A DNA stretch of 64,000 nt from Platynereis dumerilii (GCA_026936325.1 JAPTHN010000003.1:36410011-36474010); one strand, 5' to 3'; positions 13,423 to 22,861 are shown, counted from the first letter of the stretch. Numbers and translations are program-made. The notes: a model not told the origin generated them from the letters alone.

Positions 13423-15613
13423 TATCTAAATATGGGCGAGCATTCATATGATGATTTATATACTAATACCATCACCATAGATTATGTTGCTATGTTGCAG
13501 TCTATACAAGGCTCCTGTCTCACTCTATAATTGAAAGAGTCTGGGGTAACCCAAGGGGCAGTATTTTATCTTGGGTCATTTAGTAAGTAGACTCACAGGA
13601 CAGGAAGTATTTGTTGGTGATGCACATGGTATACGACCATCTTATCAACCTCAGTGATTCTACCAGTAACAAAATAGACTCATGCCCTCGAACATTGACA
13701 AAATAGTCACAACAACTCAGCATGTTCAAAATTGTTCACAAGCATGTTAATAAAATTGAAATAATGCAGGCATGTCTTTGCTAGATCTAGTATATTTGCA
13801 AAAGTATTATGCTTTGTGTATATTGCATTTAGGACAAGTGTACTAGACTGTACATAATTTTGAAGAGCGTTCAAAGTAAAAATAAAAAAAACTGTCTGTG
13901 CTCATGAGAGTCTCTGAGACAATTTTTTGGCAGACTGATGTTATCTTTGGTCTCCAATCTTTCATTTTGATTAATGTGTCTGGGACATTGTGCCTTTTCC
14001 TTTGCAACAAGAGCACTGAGGTCAAGTTATGGAAAGCAGATCACCATAAATGATGTAGCACTATATATAATATAACTTTTCTGATCATCGGTGAGTTTGG
14101 TCACCCAGAGAAAAACGAACCATACAAGTTCCCAGAAAAACAATCAATGTCATTTTTAACCACTTCAAGATGAACATTACCTGCATATTTTTACCTTATC
14201 ACCAGAGGGAGCTGAACATTCAAATAAAACAAACAAAATAATTAAACAGCTTCCTTGTGCATCTCTGGACCATCGCCAAATTTGCCACAAGTGCTATCAC
14301 ATCATGACAGGGTGTCCCATTTCGATTCCATTTATTTTGACACTGGGCTTTAAATTTGCACATGCATTGTCATGCAATGATTTCATTTGCAGTATAGACC
14401 CACAGATGAGAGCTGCCAAGGCTCTACTCCATTCTGGCATTCAGCATTTATGGACAACCATTATATTTGCATGATGCTGACAATTCACAAATTTTGTGAC
14501 ATAACTGACATATCTATGTGCATGGATAAAACATCAACAACTAACAAGTATGAAAATGCAGTAACGTCACAATAAATAACTTTGTCGCCAGGCAGCCTAC
14601 AAGGCTCCTGACTCTCTTCATAATTGAAGCACTGTTGGATAACCCCTGGTGCAGTATTTCATCTTGAGTCATTTGGAGAGTAGACTCCCAGGACAGGAAG
14701 CATTTTTCGGTGATGCACCTGGTAAGCAGCCATCTTGCAGCCTGAGTGCCAGCACTATTCTTGGAAGTAACAGAACCGACCCATATAAATCAGTTGTGCA
14801 AACAGTGGAGAGTAAAAGGCATGTCAATGTCATGAATATGTGATAAGAGTCAGTTTCTGTAATACAAAACTAGGATCAACAATCCCTATAAATATGTGCA
14901 TTCCGTACTCATGTTGACCAAACCACCAGAACAACGCCCCTGAAGGTAAACATTAAACAGCGTAGACAAGATTATATGAAACAAAGCCTGGCCTGGATAT
15001 ATTCTTAATGCATTTTAGTCAAAGTGTGACTGCTGATTAACTTCTTTTTTTTTAAACACACCCCAGCTGATCTCCTTTGGTTTTTTAATTTTTTTATATT
15101 TTGAGCAACAATAGTGTAAGCTCACATTATTAACTGTGTGCCCCATCTCAAAATGTTTTCATTGTTCATGTTGCACTGAAAATATCTCAAGACAGCTGAA
15201 ACAGTCTCTTGACTTCCCAGATTCACTGAGAGTCCGCACATTTTGTGAGTTGTCATGGTAAGTAGCTCTTCAATAACCGTTTTGCTTCTGCTTTTTTTCA
15301 AAATAGATTTTGCTAAACTCACATATCATAACGGATGATAATTGGGCTCAACTACAGCATAGAAACACTCAACCATAAACATGTACAGGTTCTCCTGGCT
15401 GTGCTGATGTCAAGTAGCCCTTGCAGGTTTTATGTTTGGCACAGGTAAGTTTTAAAAAAAAACCCTTGGTGATTAAAAGCCCACAGCTGTACCATCAATT
15501 CACCCTCCAGAAAAATGTTTGCTTCAGTGAATCCCAAGTCACCAAAGTGAGGAGGTTTCATTCAGTGATAAAAGAATGAAATCAATCAGAGTTGACACAG
15601 TCTGAGGTGAAGT
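13423..15613. repeat. Tandem array 1, unit c, left part
   Basis: The sequence aligns with unit b from 8299 to about 11505, lacking the Tc1-type MITE. It ends in AGGTGAAGT at 15605-15613, where the nested insertion begins. The unit resumes with the same 9 bases at 23467. No gene is seen. Confidence 0.8.
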
Positions 15614-17686
15614 TAAATCAGACAATCTGCTACGTGGGGCAGAGCCCTGCGTAGCAGATTGGAACACTTCTATGTTAATATCAGGTAGTTCACGAACAGA
15701 CCTCCAGCAGAACTGCTCATCTGCCATGTGCACAAATAAAGTTTGGCACAGAAAGACTAGTTATCATCACCAATAAGTGCGGGGGTTTAGCCAGTCCTTA
15801 CTGCCTACCATTTGTTTACTAACCTCAAAAATCTCATTTTCGTCTCTCATAGCTCTTTCAACTCCTGCAAATGGCGTTGTGTTTTTATACTGAATGAGCA
15901 TGTACAGGTAATCAACCATTCAGAACTCAATTCTGTTATGTAAACAAATCCAAGTGCTCCCAAGCACATGTAACAAAACATGTTGGTAAAAACTACAGTG
16001 TACCTGCAAAACAGGTGATTGTTGTCTCTAAATAGTCAAATTTGTGTATTACATTAAATATAACTAGTTTTAAGAGACGATTGTCATACTATGATCAAAA
16101 GTTATGGTTTTTTTTTGCTCGTAGCCTTGTGGAAAACATCTAACGAAAATTTCACTTTGATACTGTGTATGCACAAGACATTGCACTATCTTGGCAGTGT
16201 GGTTGCATGCTCTTCTTACCTGAGAATTGTAGGTGCGTGTTTATTATGCAATACAACATAGGCCTAAGTGTATCATAAAACAGAAAATCCACTGTCAATA
16301 GAGGGACACGTTTCTTTTTTTCCCAGCACAGATGATCATTCATGGACACTGTGACAGTACTGTTTGTAAAAACCTTGTATTAGCTTTATAACAGACATTT
16401 AAAATTAAGGTGTTTGATTCAAAATAGACTATCCACTTTTCTTTATTTTATTAAAATTCATAACTAGTCAGAGGAAATGAAAGTTTCCTGAAATATTCTG
16501 AGTTGAGATTTTTTTGTACTTCTCAGTGAACATGCGTATCTGGCACAATTCACTGATCTACTTGTTCGATATATTGAACATTTTATAAACGAGAGCCTCA
16601 TTTCACAAAACCTTGGTTCATGGACAGAGCATATATGGCCGGCACGTGCCTCCACCTGTCGGTTCCTTAAAGAACTAATTAATGTCTTCCATGCGTTTTT
16701 GAAATAGTAACGCATTGATTTATCTACAGACTTAATTAGATCAAAGCTGCAGACTTAAACTTGAATTTGAATTCCACGTGCTTCAAAATTAGACTCGTCT
16801 TCAAAATTAGTCTCTTCTTACATGCCTCATCTTAAGTTTTTTGTAGGCCTAAGTTTTAAGAGTAAATTCCAGTATATTGCATAAATGGGTGGGCATCCAT
16901 AAATTGCTCCTTGGATTGTGCATTTAAGTCAGACTGCTTGATTTACAATCAATATACTGCTATTTTCTTTTAAAACAGACTGTAGTAAAAACGTGAGCAC
17001 ATACAAATTAGCAATTCACCACGGGCCTAAATATAAATAGCCTTTGGATATTGTAAATTTGGATCCAAATTGCAAATTTCATGATTTAGAATCAAATATT
17101 AAGAAATTCTCAATTTGAATAAGTTGTAGGCAACAAAGAAAAAGAAAAATAATATAGTTCATGCAGGACCAGACTAGTCAGCAAAAAGGAGACAAAAACT
17201 ATTTTGGTTGCACCATGATAAAGTTCTGATAATAAGGGGATTTATATTAGGCAAAGTCTTAGCAGGGTGCTTAGTAGGCAAAGTCTCTTAGTGGTGGACT
17301 GAAGCTCTTAACAGCTGTAATGGTACTAACGGAGACAGCTTGGATCTTTCATTCCTGCCAAAAGTACTCCACTGGAGGGCGCCTCGAGCGGGGGGGGGGC
17401 GTGGCCTAATTGCTGGTAAGCAGAAAGCAGCATGGCTCCCACGTAAACATTGACATGTGACTGAGATCTTATTGCCGAGGAAAATGTGGAATTACCAATT
17501 AACTACAAAGCGCACCTTTTGAAGTAGGCACCGCTAGGAAAGTCGCAACCTCTAGCATTACAAAGGTATGTTGAAAGTTAATATAGACCATGCCTGAATG
17601 CCGCCACCCTGCAATTAAGCCCAACTACTTGATATTAGCACACATCAAACTGGAACTGACTCGTGCTTCGCACTTCGCACGAGTCA
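15614..17686. mobile_element. Subterminal-hairpin transposon, left ~2.07 kb (rest at 23453-23466)
   Basis: With the Harbinger removed, this is a ~2087 bp element, 15614-17686 plus 23453-23466, flanked by a 9-bp duplication AGGTGAAGT (15605-15613 and 23467-23475). Unit b has the site once, near 11496. The ends read TAAATCAGACA and, inward from the right, TAACTCCAAGAA. A hairpin starts 10 nt from the left end (AATCTGCTACG at 15624-15634 with CGTAGCAGATT at 15650-15660). Another ends 11 nt from the right end (stem AACTGACTCGTGC). No transposase-like frame is visible inside, so it is probably non-autonomous. The superfamily is unknown to me; compare 50997-51459, which has the same layout. Confidence 0.72.
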
Positions 17687-18323
17687 TGCCTGGTTCTCAC
17701 GACGGCGATTTGAGAGCGACGCATCAAGAGAAGTCATTTCTTGGAAAGTTGTGGCGTAGAACGCTGGTTTTGGCACGTTACGTAATCAATTAGTGTCATG
17801 TGCGACGCTTAAAGTTAGTAGCCGCGGTGAGTCTTGAGGTGTCCGCGGCGCTGCTTAAGCTTTCTTCGCCGCGTTCCGCCTCTCTTTCCTCAGCGCAGTT
17901 CCAAACAGACTCGTCGCACTTTGTTTTGGAATTCGGCGAGGCTGCTTTTACTTCGCCCAATGTTGTTTCCTCTTACGCCGCTGATGTTTGTGAGGCAGCT
18001 ACGTCAGAAATTGGCGACCTGCGACGCATCAGGAAACCTTCGGCGTACACCCGAGGTAAGATGCGTCGCTGAAAATGACAGCCTCGCCGACGACTGTAAG
18101 GATGCAACGCCGCATTTAGGGACTTGTTACTGCGTAACTTGATGGTTCATCGTCGCACATGCATTCATAAAGCGCCGAGGACATTACAGGCGCGTCGATG
18201 CTGACCTTCTTCGTCGTCCTTGCCTTAAGCAGCGACGAAGGTCTCTTAAGCATCGACGAACGTCTGTTGTTGCAGCGCTGCGGCAAAGTGTGTTTGGCTG
18301 CTGCAGGAGTCACTTTTGGTCAT

Positions 18324-18332
18324 TATAAAAAG
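18324..18332 (+). promoter_or_regulatory. TATA box of the transposase gene
   Basis: TATAAAAAG lies 78 bp before the first in-frame ATG at 18410, which would put the transcription start near 18350-18360. It sits inside the GC-rich left end of the Harbinger element. Confidence 0.7.
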
Positions 18333-18375
18333 GGACACAGAGGACCTCCTTGCTTCATTTGCTGATTGCCCTTCA

Positions 18376-18420
18376 ATGAGAACACAACGACTGCCTACTG
18401 AACATATGCATGATGAATGA
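18376..18420 (+). CDS. Upstream ORF overlapping the transposase start
   Basis: A 14-codon frame starts at the ATG at 18376 and ends in TGA at 18418-18420, in another frame from the transposase. Its end overlaps the transposase ATG by 11 nt. If transcription starts near 18350, ribosomes meet this ATG first, so the transposase would need leaky scanning or reinitiation. That would limit its output. The peptide itself need have no function. Confidence 0.4.
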   Translation: MRTQRLPTEHMHDE

Positions 18421-19684
18421 AGAAGAAATTATTGTTGTGGCTGGTGCTGCTGCTGTTGCTATCGGAGCTGTCTATTTGAGACACAGGAGGAGGAGGGCCA
18501 GGAGACAGAAAAGGTGGTGGATTCGCAACTGGTTGCTGCAGAGGGAACAACATGGTCACTTCCATCAACTGCTGCCTGAACTGCAAGTGCGTGACGTGTC
18601 CGGCTACTACAACTACACTAGAATGCCCCCTGCCATCTTTGCTGAAATCCTGGAAGCTGTTGGACCACTCATCGCTAAGCAAGACACCAACATGAGGAGG
18701 GCTTTGGAACCTGGTCTGAAGTTGGCTATGACCCTGCGGTACATGGCAACAGGAAACAGCTACAAGTCCCTAGCTTATGCTTTCCGTGTGGCACCCAACA
18801 CCATCTGCAACTTCATCCCTGAGGTCTGCCTTGCCATCGTTCATGCCTTCGAAAGACAGCTGGCACTACCCACACAGCCTGAAAGATGGAAGGAGATAGC
18901 CAAGGCTTTTGAGACGAAATGGAACTTGCCCAACTGCATTGGAGCTCTGGATGGCAAGCACGTCGCCATCCGATGTCCCAAGGCTGCAGGCTCCTTGTTC
19001 TACAACTACAAGGGATTTCACTCCATTGTCCTGATGGCCCTCGTTGATGCCGACTACAAGTTCATCTATGTGCAGGCTGGCTGTCAAGGAAGTGCATCTG
19101 ATGGCGGCGTCTTCAGGGACACAGTACTTCGACAACTCCTGGACGAGGAAGATCTAGGCCTACCACCTGCAGAACCTCTACCTGGCACAGAAGACAATCC
19201 TTTCCCATATTACATCGTGGGTGACGAGGCATTTCCCCTGAAGACATGGCTGCTCAAACCAGTGCCAAGAAGGAACCTTGACATTGCTTCCAGAGTCTAC
19301 AATTACAGGATTTCAAGAGCCAGGAGAGTGGTGGAGAATGCCTTCGGTCTGCTGTCACACAGGTTCAGATGCTTCCTGACCACCATGCCCCAACGACCTA
19401 CAAGAGTGACATACATCACAATGGCTGCTTGTGTTCTACACAACATTCTGCGAGACAGAGTAGGCGTCCACCATGCCTGTGACAATGAAGTGATGGACAG
19501 AGAAGATCCACAGACACATGACGTCGCTGAAGGAGTTTGGAGGGGAGACCGTCAATTGCATGACCTAGGAGAACCACTTCGACACGGAAATGCCTCCAGA
19601 GATGCCAAGGCTGCTCGAGACTACCTACGTGACTGGGTCAACAGTCCGGCAGGAAGTGTCCCTTGGCAGTTGGAGAAAATCTGA
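18410..19684 (+). CDS. Harbinger DDE transposase, 424 aa
   Basis: This is an uninterrupted DDE_Tnp_4-type nuclease, the family that includes HARBI1. The likely catalytic acidic residues are D181 (in CIGALDGKHV), D272 (in YIVGDEAFPL) and E309 (in RRVVENAFGLL). A conserved SDGGVF motif lies at 230-235. Residues ~103-143 look like the helix-turn-helix region found ahead of the catalytic core. The length is ordinary for the family (human HARBI1 is ~350 aa). Two ATGs stand in tandem and the first (18410) is chosen; both follow the TATA box at 18324. The N-terminus is odd: acidic residues, an alanine/valine-rich stretch (7-22), then a very basic run (24-35) that may be a nuclear signal. It would cut and paste the element together with the MADF protein encoded on the opposite strand. 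No intron is needed to read it. Confidence 0.95.
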   Translation: MMNEEEIIVVAGAAAVAIGAVYLRHRRRRARRQKRWWIRNWLLQREQHGHFHQLLPELQVRDVSGYYNYTRMPPAIFAEILEAVGPLIAKQDTNMRRALEPGLKLAMTLRYMATGNSYKSLAYAFRVAPNTICNFIPEVCLAIVHAFERQLALPTQPERWKEIAKAFETKWNLPNCIGALDGKHVAIRCPKAAGSLFYNYKGFHSIVLMALVDADYKFIYVQAGCQGSASDGGVFRDTVLRQLLDEEDLGLPPAEPLPGTEDNPFPYYIVGDEAFPLKTWLLKPVPRRNLDIASRVYNYRISRARRVVENAFGLLSHRFRCFLTTMPQRPTRVTYITMAACVLHNILRDRVGVHHACDNEVMDREDPQTHDVAEGVWRGDRQLHDLGEPLRHGNASRDAKAARDYLRDWVNSPAGSVPWQLEKI

Positions 19685-19695
19685 AGAAGATGCAT

Positions 19696-19788
19696 TCAAA
19701 ACAACAAACCCCAGGTCCTTTTAAGGGCCACCAAATCCTCCCAATTGAGCTGGCCATGTACACATCCTATGTTAACAAAACAAGCCCA
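19696..19788 (+). repeat. 3'UTR segment shared with the MADF gene (inverted repeat)
   Basis: About 90 bp just after the transposase stop is homologous to the reverse complement of 20703-20795, just after the MADF stop. The shared parts include ACAACAAA, the stem-loop, CCACCAAATCCTCCCAA, GTACACATC and TATGTTRACAAAA. Both mRNAs therefore begin their 3'UTRs with the same sequence in sense. In DNA the two copies are inverted and ~0.9 kb apart. This implies duplication or gene conversion inside the element. Confidence 0.9.
19714..19732 (+). terminator. Histone-type 3' stem-loop of the transposase mRNA
   Basis: GGTCCT-TTTA-AGGGCC-ACC forms a 6-bp stem (one U-G pair) with a 4-nt UUUA loop followed by ACC. 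It begins 30 nt after the stop codon. This is the form and position of the stem-loop that ends replication-dependent histone mRNAs and binds SLBP. I see no canonical CAAGAAAGA-like downstream element. The function is inferred from form and from its repetition after the partner gene. Confidence 0.6.
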
Positions 19789-19805
19789 AAAATCAATCAA
19801 TCAAT

Positions 19806-19819
19806 TAATCCCTCCATCC

Positions 19820-19874
<55 letters not shown>

Positions 19875-20335
19875 CAAGTCCAATCCCTGCAAAGTGACGA
19901 CAACTGCTTTTCTTTTGCTGCAGTGTATATATGTAACGAGCATTGTGTTCCATCTATCAAGCTATCTATCTATCTATCTAGCTATCTATCGAGCTATCTA
20001 TCTATCTATCCAAGTCCAATTCCTGCAAAGTGACGACAACTGCTTTTCTTTGGCTGCAGTGTATATATGTAACGAGCATTGTGTTCCATCTATCAAGCTA
20101 TCTATCTATCTATCTATCTAGCTATCTATCTAGCTATCTATCAAGCTATCTATCTATCTATCCAAGTCCAATTCCTGCAAAGTGACGACAACTGCTTTTC
20201 TTTGGCTGCAGTGTATATATGTAACGAGCATTGTGTTCCATCTATCAAGCTATCTATCTACCTATCTATCTAGCTATTTATCAAGCTATCTATCTATCTA
20301 TCTATCTAGCTAGCTATCTAGCTATCTACCTGCCA
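19806..20335. repeat. ATCT microsatellite with an embedded ~140-150 bp minisatellite
   Basis: Runs of (ATCT)n alternate with three copies of a ~95 bp sequence, starting CCAAGTCCAATYCCTGC, at about 19873, 20011 and 20162. The period is ~138-151 bp. The frames that stay open through the ATCT runs are artefacts of the 4-bp repeat. It lies between the two convergent genes. Confidence 0.9.
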
Positions 20336-20367
20336 CTTGCCCTAGACAAGTGAAATTACAAAGTGAT

Positions 20368-20515
20368 GCACTTGTAATAGTGCAACCAACCAACACAAGT
20401 TTTAAAACCAAAGCACTTGTACTAGCGCATTACATTTTAATTAAGAATTTCATGCACTTGTACTAGTGCAATAAAAATATGTTAATACCAAAGAATGCAG
20501 CACTTGTACTAGTGC
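20368..20515. promoter_or_regulatory. Four 16-bp palindromes GCACTTGTACTAGTGC
   Basis: Near-identical copies lie at 20368-20383, 20413-20428, 20454-20469 and 20500-20515. The motif is close to a perfect palindrome, GCACTWGTACWAGTGC, and a half-like CACTTG...CAAGTG pair precedes it near 20332-20352. Dimeric DNA-binding proteins use such sites, so they could be sites for the MADF protein or insulating/termination signals between the convergent genes. That function is inference. Confidence 0.6.
20470..20475 (+). terminator. AATAAA in the transposase orientation
   Basis: A canonical poly(A) signal lies ~785 bp after the transposase stop, beyond the minisatellite. It offers a conventional 3' end if the histone-type stem-loop is not used. 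No AATAAA is visible for the MADF gene between its stop and this point; the nearest variant is CATAAA near 20567. Confidence 0.45.
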
Positions 20516-20610
20516 TGCACTTGGTATGTTTTGGGGCAAAGAAAGGGGGAACTAGCACCTTGCTTTTATGAAGGTGATTACTTTTAATGAAGGCCAGGAC
20601 CGGACTTTTC

Positions 20611-20655
20611 TTTTGGGGGACTTTTTTTTTGGGGGACTTTTTTTTTGGGGGATTG
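20611..20655. repeat. Short T-run/GGGGGA tandem repeat
   Basis: Three copies of a ~16-bp unit, a run of T followed by GGGGGACT or GGGGGATT, form a low-complexity tract. It lies downstream of the MADF stop on the minus strand, where it reads as A-runs and CCCCC. Confidence 0.7.
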
Positions 20656-20757
20656 TCAACGTTTTTTTTGCTCTTTTTTGGCTCTTTTCGGTCAACACAA
20701 GCTCTTTTTTTTTGTCAACATAAGATGTGTACGTGGCCTGCCCTTTTGGGAGGATTT

Positions 20758-20776
20758 GGTGGCCCTTAAAAGGGCC
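20758..20776 (-). terminator. Histone-type 3' stem-loop of the MADF mRNA
   Basis: On the minus strand GGCCCT-TTTA-AGGGCC-ACC gives a perfect 6-bp stem with a UUUA loop followed by ACC. It begins ~34 nt after the stop codon and fits the metazoan histone stem-loop consensus at every position. It is followed by AAATCCTCCC, as in the transposase 3'UTR. No clear purine-rich histone downstream element is seen, though an A-rich run follows ~45 nt later. Confidence 0.68.
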
Positions 20777-20810
20777 AAGGTTTTTTGTTGTCTTTGCTGC
20801 ATCTGGTCTT

Positions 20811-22733
20811 CTACTTTCGTGGAGAAAGGAGACTCTCAGTCCAACTGGCCGAAGGGGAAGGCTGGTGCTGGTGATGGGCGGCCGGTTGACCAAAGCTGGG
20901 TCCAGGGGGGTAGCCGTACTTCTCGGGGCTCTCCTGAGCATCCATCATCAGTGTCATGGAGGATGGGCTGGGCTGCATCACGGTGTAGGTGGGAGTCTGC
21001 CTGGAGGATCCTCCTTCCCTGGGCTGGTGGTGGTGGTAGTGATGGCTGCTGCTGGAAGCGTGGTGGTGCTGCTGGTGGTGGGATGGCACATACGTCGAAG
21101 AAGGAGGAGGAGGAGGAGGAGGTGGCATCTGCAGGCGCTGAGGAGGATGAGGAGGCGGGAAGGTCTGCTCCTGATGATGTCTTGACTGGCGGCTGGCCTC
21201 ATCCATCTCACTCTCCTTGTCCCAGTAGAAGGCGGCCTCTGCAATGGCCCTCACCATTTTCCTTCTGATTTCAGGGCTGGCGTGACATCCCACGTGGTAG
21301 AGGTCCTGGCACTTCATCCTCCAGTACTCCTGATCGGGTGTCAACTCCTGGTGGTCGGGGCACATATTGCAGCCAGAGCCTTTCAGGATCTTCTTGGCGG
21401 AGGACATGGCTTGCATGCTGCCTGCGATGACGTTCATGGCGGAGTGCATGGCTTCATCTGCTGGGGCCTTCCTCTTGGTTCCCTTGGCAGCGGCTCCAGG
21501 CTTTGGTGCTCCAGGGAAGACTTGGGACTGCTGGCTGTCAGGTCTGTCCTGTGCTGGCTGTTCAGGTGGCAGGTCCGGCATGTCATAGGAAGCTGGCAGG
21601 GAATCCTCAGGGTTGTAGCTGTCATCGGAGTCTGAGGCTGGCCGGTTGGCAGACAGTTGAGAGATGGCGGACAGCTCCTTGCCTGGCTTGTGGACGATGG
21701 AGTCCTTCAGGAACCGACAGTTGGTTAGGATGTACTGGTCCCTGTCTGTCAGAGTCTCCTTCCTGGCGGATCCTGAAGCTTCAGGCCTGACGAGTCTGGA
21801 GTAGTGGGTGCGGACTGTCTTCCTCCAGTTGAAGATGTCCTGGGAGGTGTACTTGGGTCCCAGCTCCTTGGCTTTTTCTGTGTCCAGCAGCAGCTTCTCG
21901 TTGCCCTTGTATCCTCTGGAGCCCTTCATGTAGAGGACAGGATGCTCTCTGAACCAGTTGATGAGGTCGTCTTCTTGGTCAGGTGTGATGCCCAGGTTGT
22001 CCCTGATGTTTTTCTTGGGGGCCTTCCCTTTGCCCTTCTTGCCCTTGGACTTGGCTTCAGCAGCTGCAGGGGTCTCATCAGCAGAGTCTTCTTCCTCCTC
22101 GAAGGTGTCCTCATGTATGGCCACTCTATCTAGAGCAAGAACAGGCTGGCTCTCTTGTGTTTTCTTCGGAGTCTTCTTCGGAGTCTGAGTCTTCTTTGGA
22201 GTCTTCTTTGGAGTCTTCTTTGGAGTCTTCTTTGGAGTCTTCTTTGGAGTAGACTTGGCAGTAGGCTCTGGAAGACCCGTGGAAGACTTGGCAGCAGGCT
22301 TGTCAGCAGGCTTGTCAGCAGGCTTGGCAGCAGGCTTGGCAGCAGGCTTGTCAGCAGACTTGGAAGGCTTGTCAGCAGGCTTGTCTCCTTCCTCTTCAAA
22401 CAATTCAACAGATGAATCTTCGTCTGTGCTGTCTTCTGGCCGGCCCTCGAAGATGGTCTCGCTGACGACAGTGGCTTTGCTGGTTGAAGTGGTGGTCTTC
22501 GTCTGGCTGCCAGCTGTAGTGGAGGTGTAGAGCCCAGGTAGAGAGATGTCTGCCATGGCTGTTGTGAAGAAGGCAGTCACTGCAGCATCTGAAGGTTCAT
22601 GGAGAGGAGTTGCAGCTGGAGTTGTAGCTGGAGTTGTCACTGGAGTGCTCCCAGGAGTGTGAAGTGTTGACCTGGTGCTGAGCTTGGTTGGTGCCCTGGT
22701 GACGACGGTGCCCTTTCTCCTCTTTGGTCCCAT
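20811..22733 (-). CDS. MADF/Myb-like accessory protein of Harbinger, 640 aa
   Basis: This is the second protein of the element. Residues ~251-320 resemble a MADF (Myb/SANT-like) domain: DDLINWFREHPVLYMKGSRG, then YTSQDIFNWRKTVRTHYSRL. Such partners bind the element ends and help import the transposase. The rest is low complexity: an acidic patch (~100-116), DKPADKP/AAKP repeats (~116-149), TPKK repeats (~162-192), basic GKKGKGKAPKK (~230-240), a conserved-looking C-terminal helical region (~425-510), then proline-, histidine- and serine-rich tails. The start is the ATG at 22731-22733 (A at -3, G at +4). The frame stays open 15 codons upstream but has no ATG there. A TATA box lies ~130 bp upstream. 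The frame is uninterrupted and converges on the transposase gene. Confidence 0.88.
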   Translation of the reverse strand: MGPKRRKGTVVTRAPTKLSTRSTLHTPGSTPVTTPATTPAATPLHEPSDAAVTAFFTTAMADISLPGLYTSTTAGSQTKTTTSTSKATVVSETIFEGRPEDSTDEDSSVELFEEEGDKPADKPSKSADKPAAKPAAKPADKPADKPAAKSSTGLPEPTAKSTPKKTPKKTPKKTPKKTPKKTQTPKKTPKKTQESQPVLALDRVAIHEDTFEEEEDSADETPAAAEAKSKGKKGKGKAPKKNIRDNLGITPDQEDDLINWFREHPVLYMKGSRGYKGNEKLLLDTEKAKELGPKYTSQDIFNWRKTVRTHYSRLVRPEASGSARKETLTDRDQYILTNCRFLKDSIVHKPGKELSAISQLSANRPASDSDDSYNPEDSLPASYDMPDLPPEQPAQDRPDSQQSQVFPGAPKPGAAAKGTKRKAPADEAMHSAMNVIAGSMQAMSSAKKILKGSGCNMCPDHQELTPDQEYWRMKCQDLYHVGCHASPEIRRKMVRAIAEAAFYWDKESEMDEASRQSRHHQEQTFPPPHPPQRLQMPPPPPPPPSSTYVPSHHQQHHHASSSSHHYHHHQPREGGSSRQTPTYTVMQPSPSSMTLMMDAQESPEKYGYPPGPSFGQPAAHHQHQPSPSASWTESLLSPRK

Positions 22734-22861
22734 GTTGTAGCAGCAAAAGTACAATTGTAGCAACAAAAGTAGCAGCAAATGTAGCAGTTGATAGTGTCGT
22801 GGATTCTAGGTGTGTTCTGGTCGAAGGTCTGAGTGGGTATGGTGCTCTAATCTGGCCCCCT

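Noticed and set aside
17590-18142. Several overlapping open frames of 60-102 codons in the left end of the Harbinger
   Set aside because: They lie in GC-rich, repeat-containing terminal DNA, overlap each other and show no domain; GC-rich sequence has few stops by chance.
20978-22408. Antisense frames inside the MADF gene, some leucine- or arginine-rich
   Set aside because: They mirror the Pro-, His- and Lys-rich repeats of the real coding strand.
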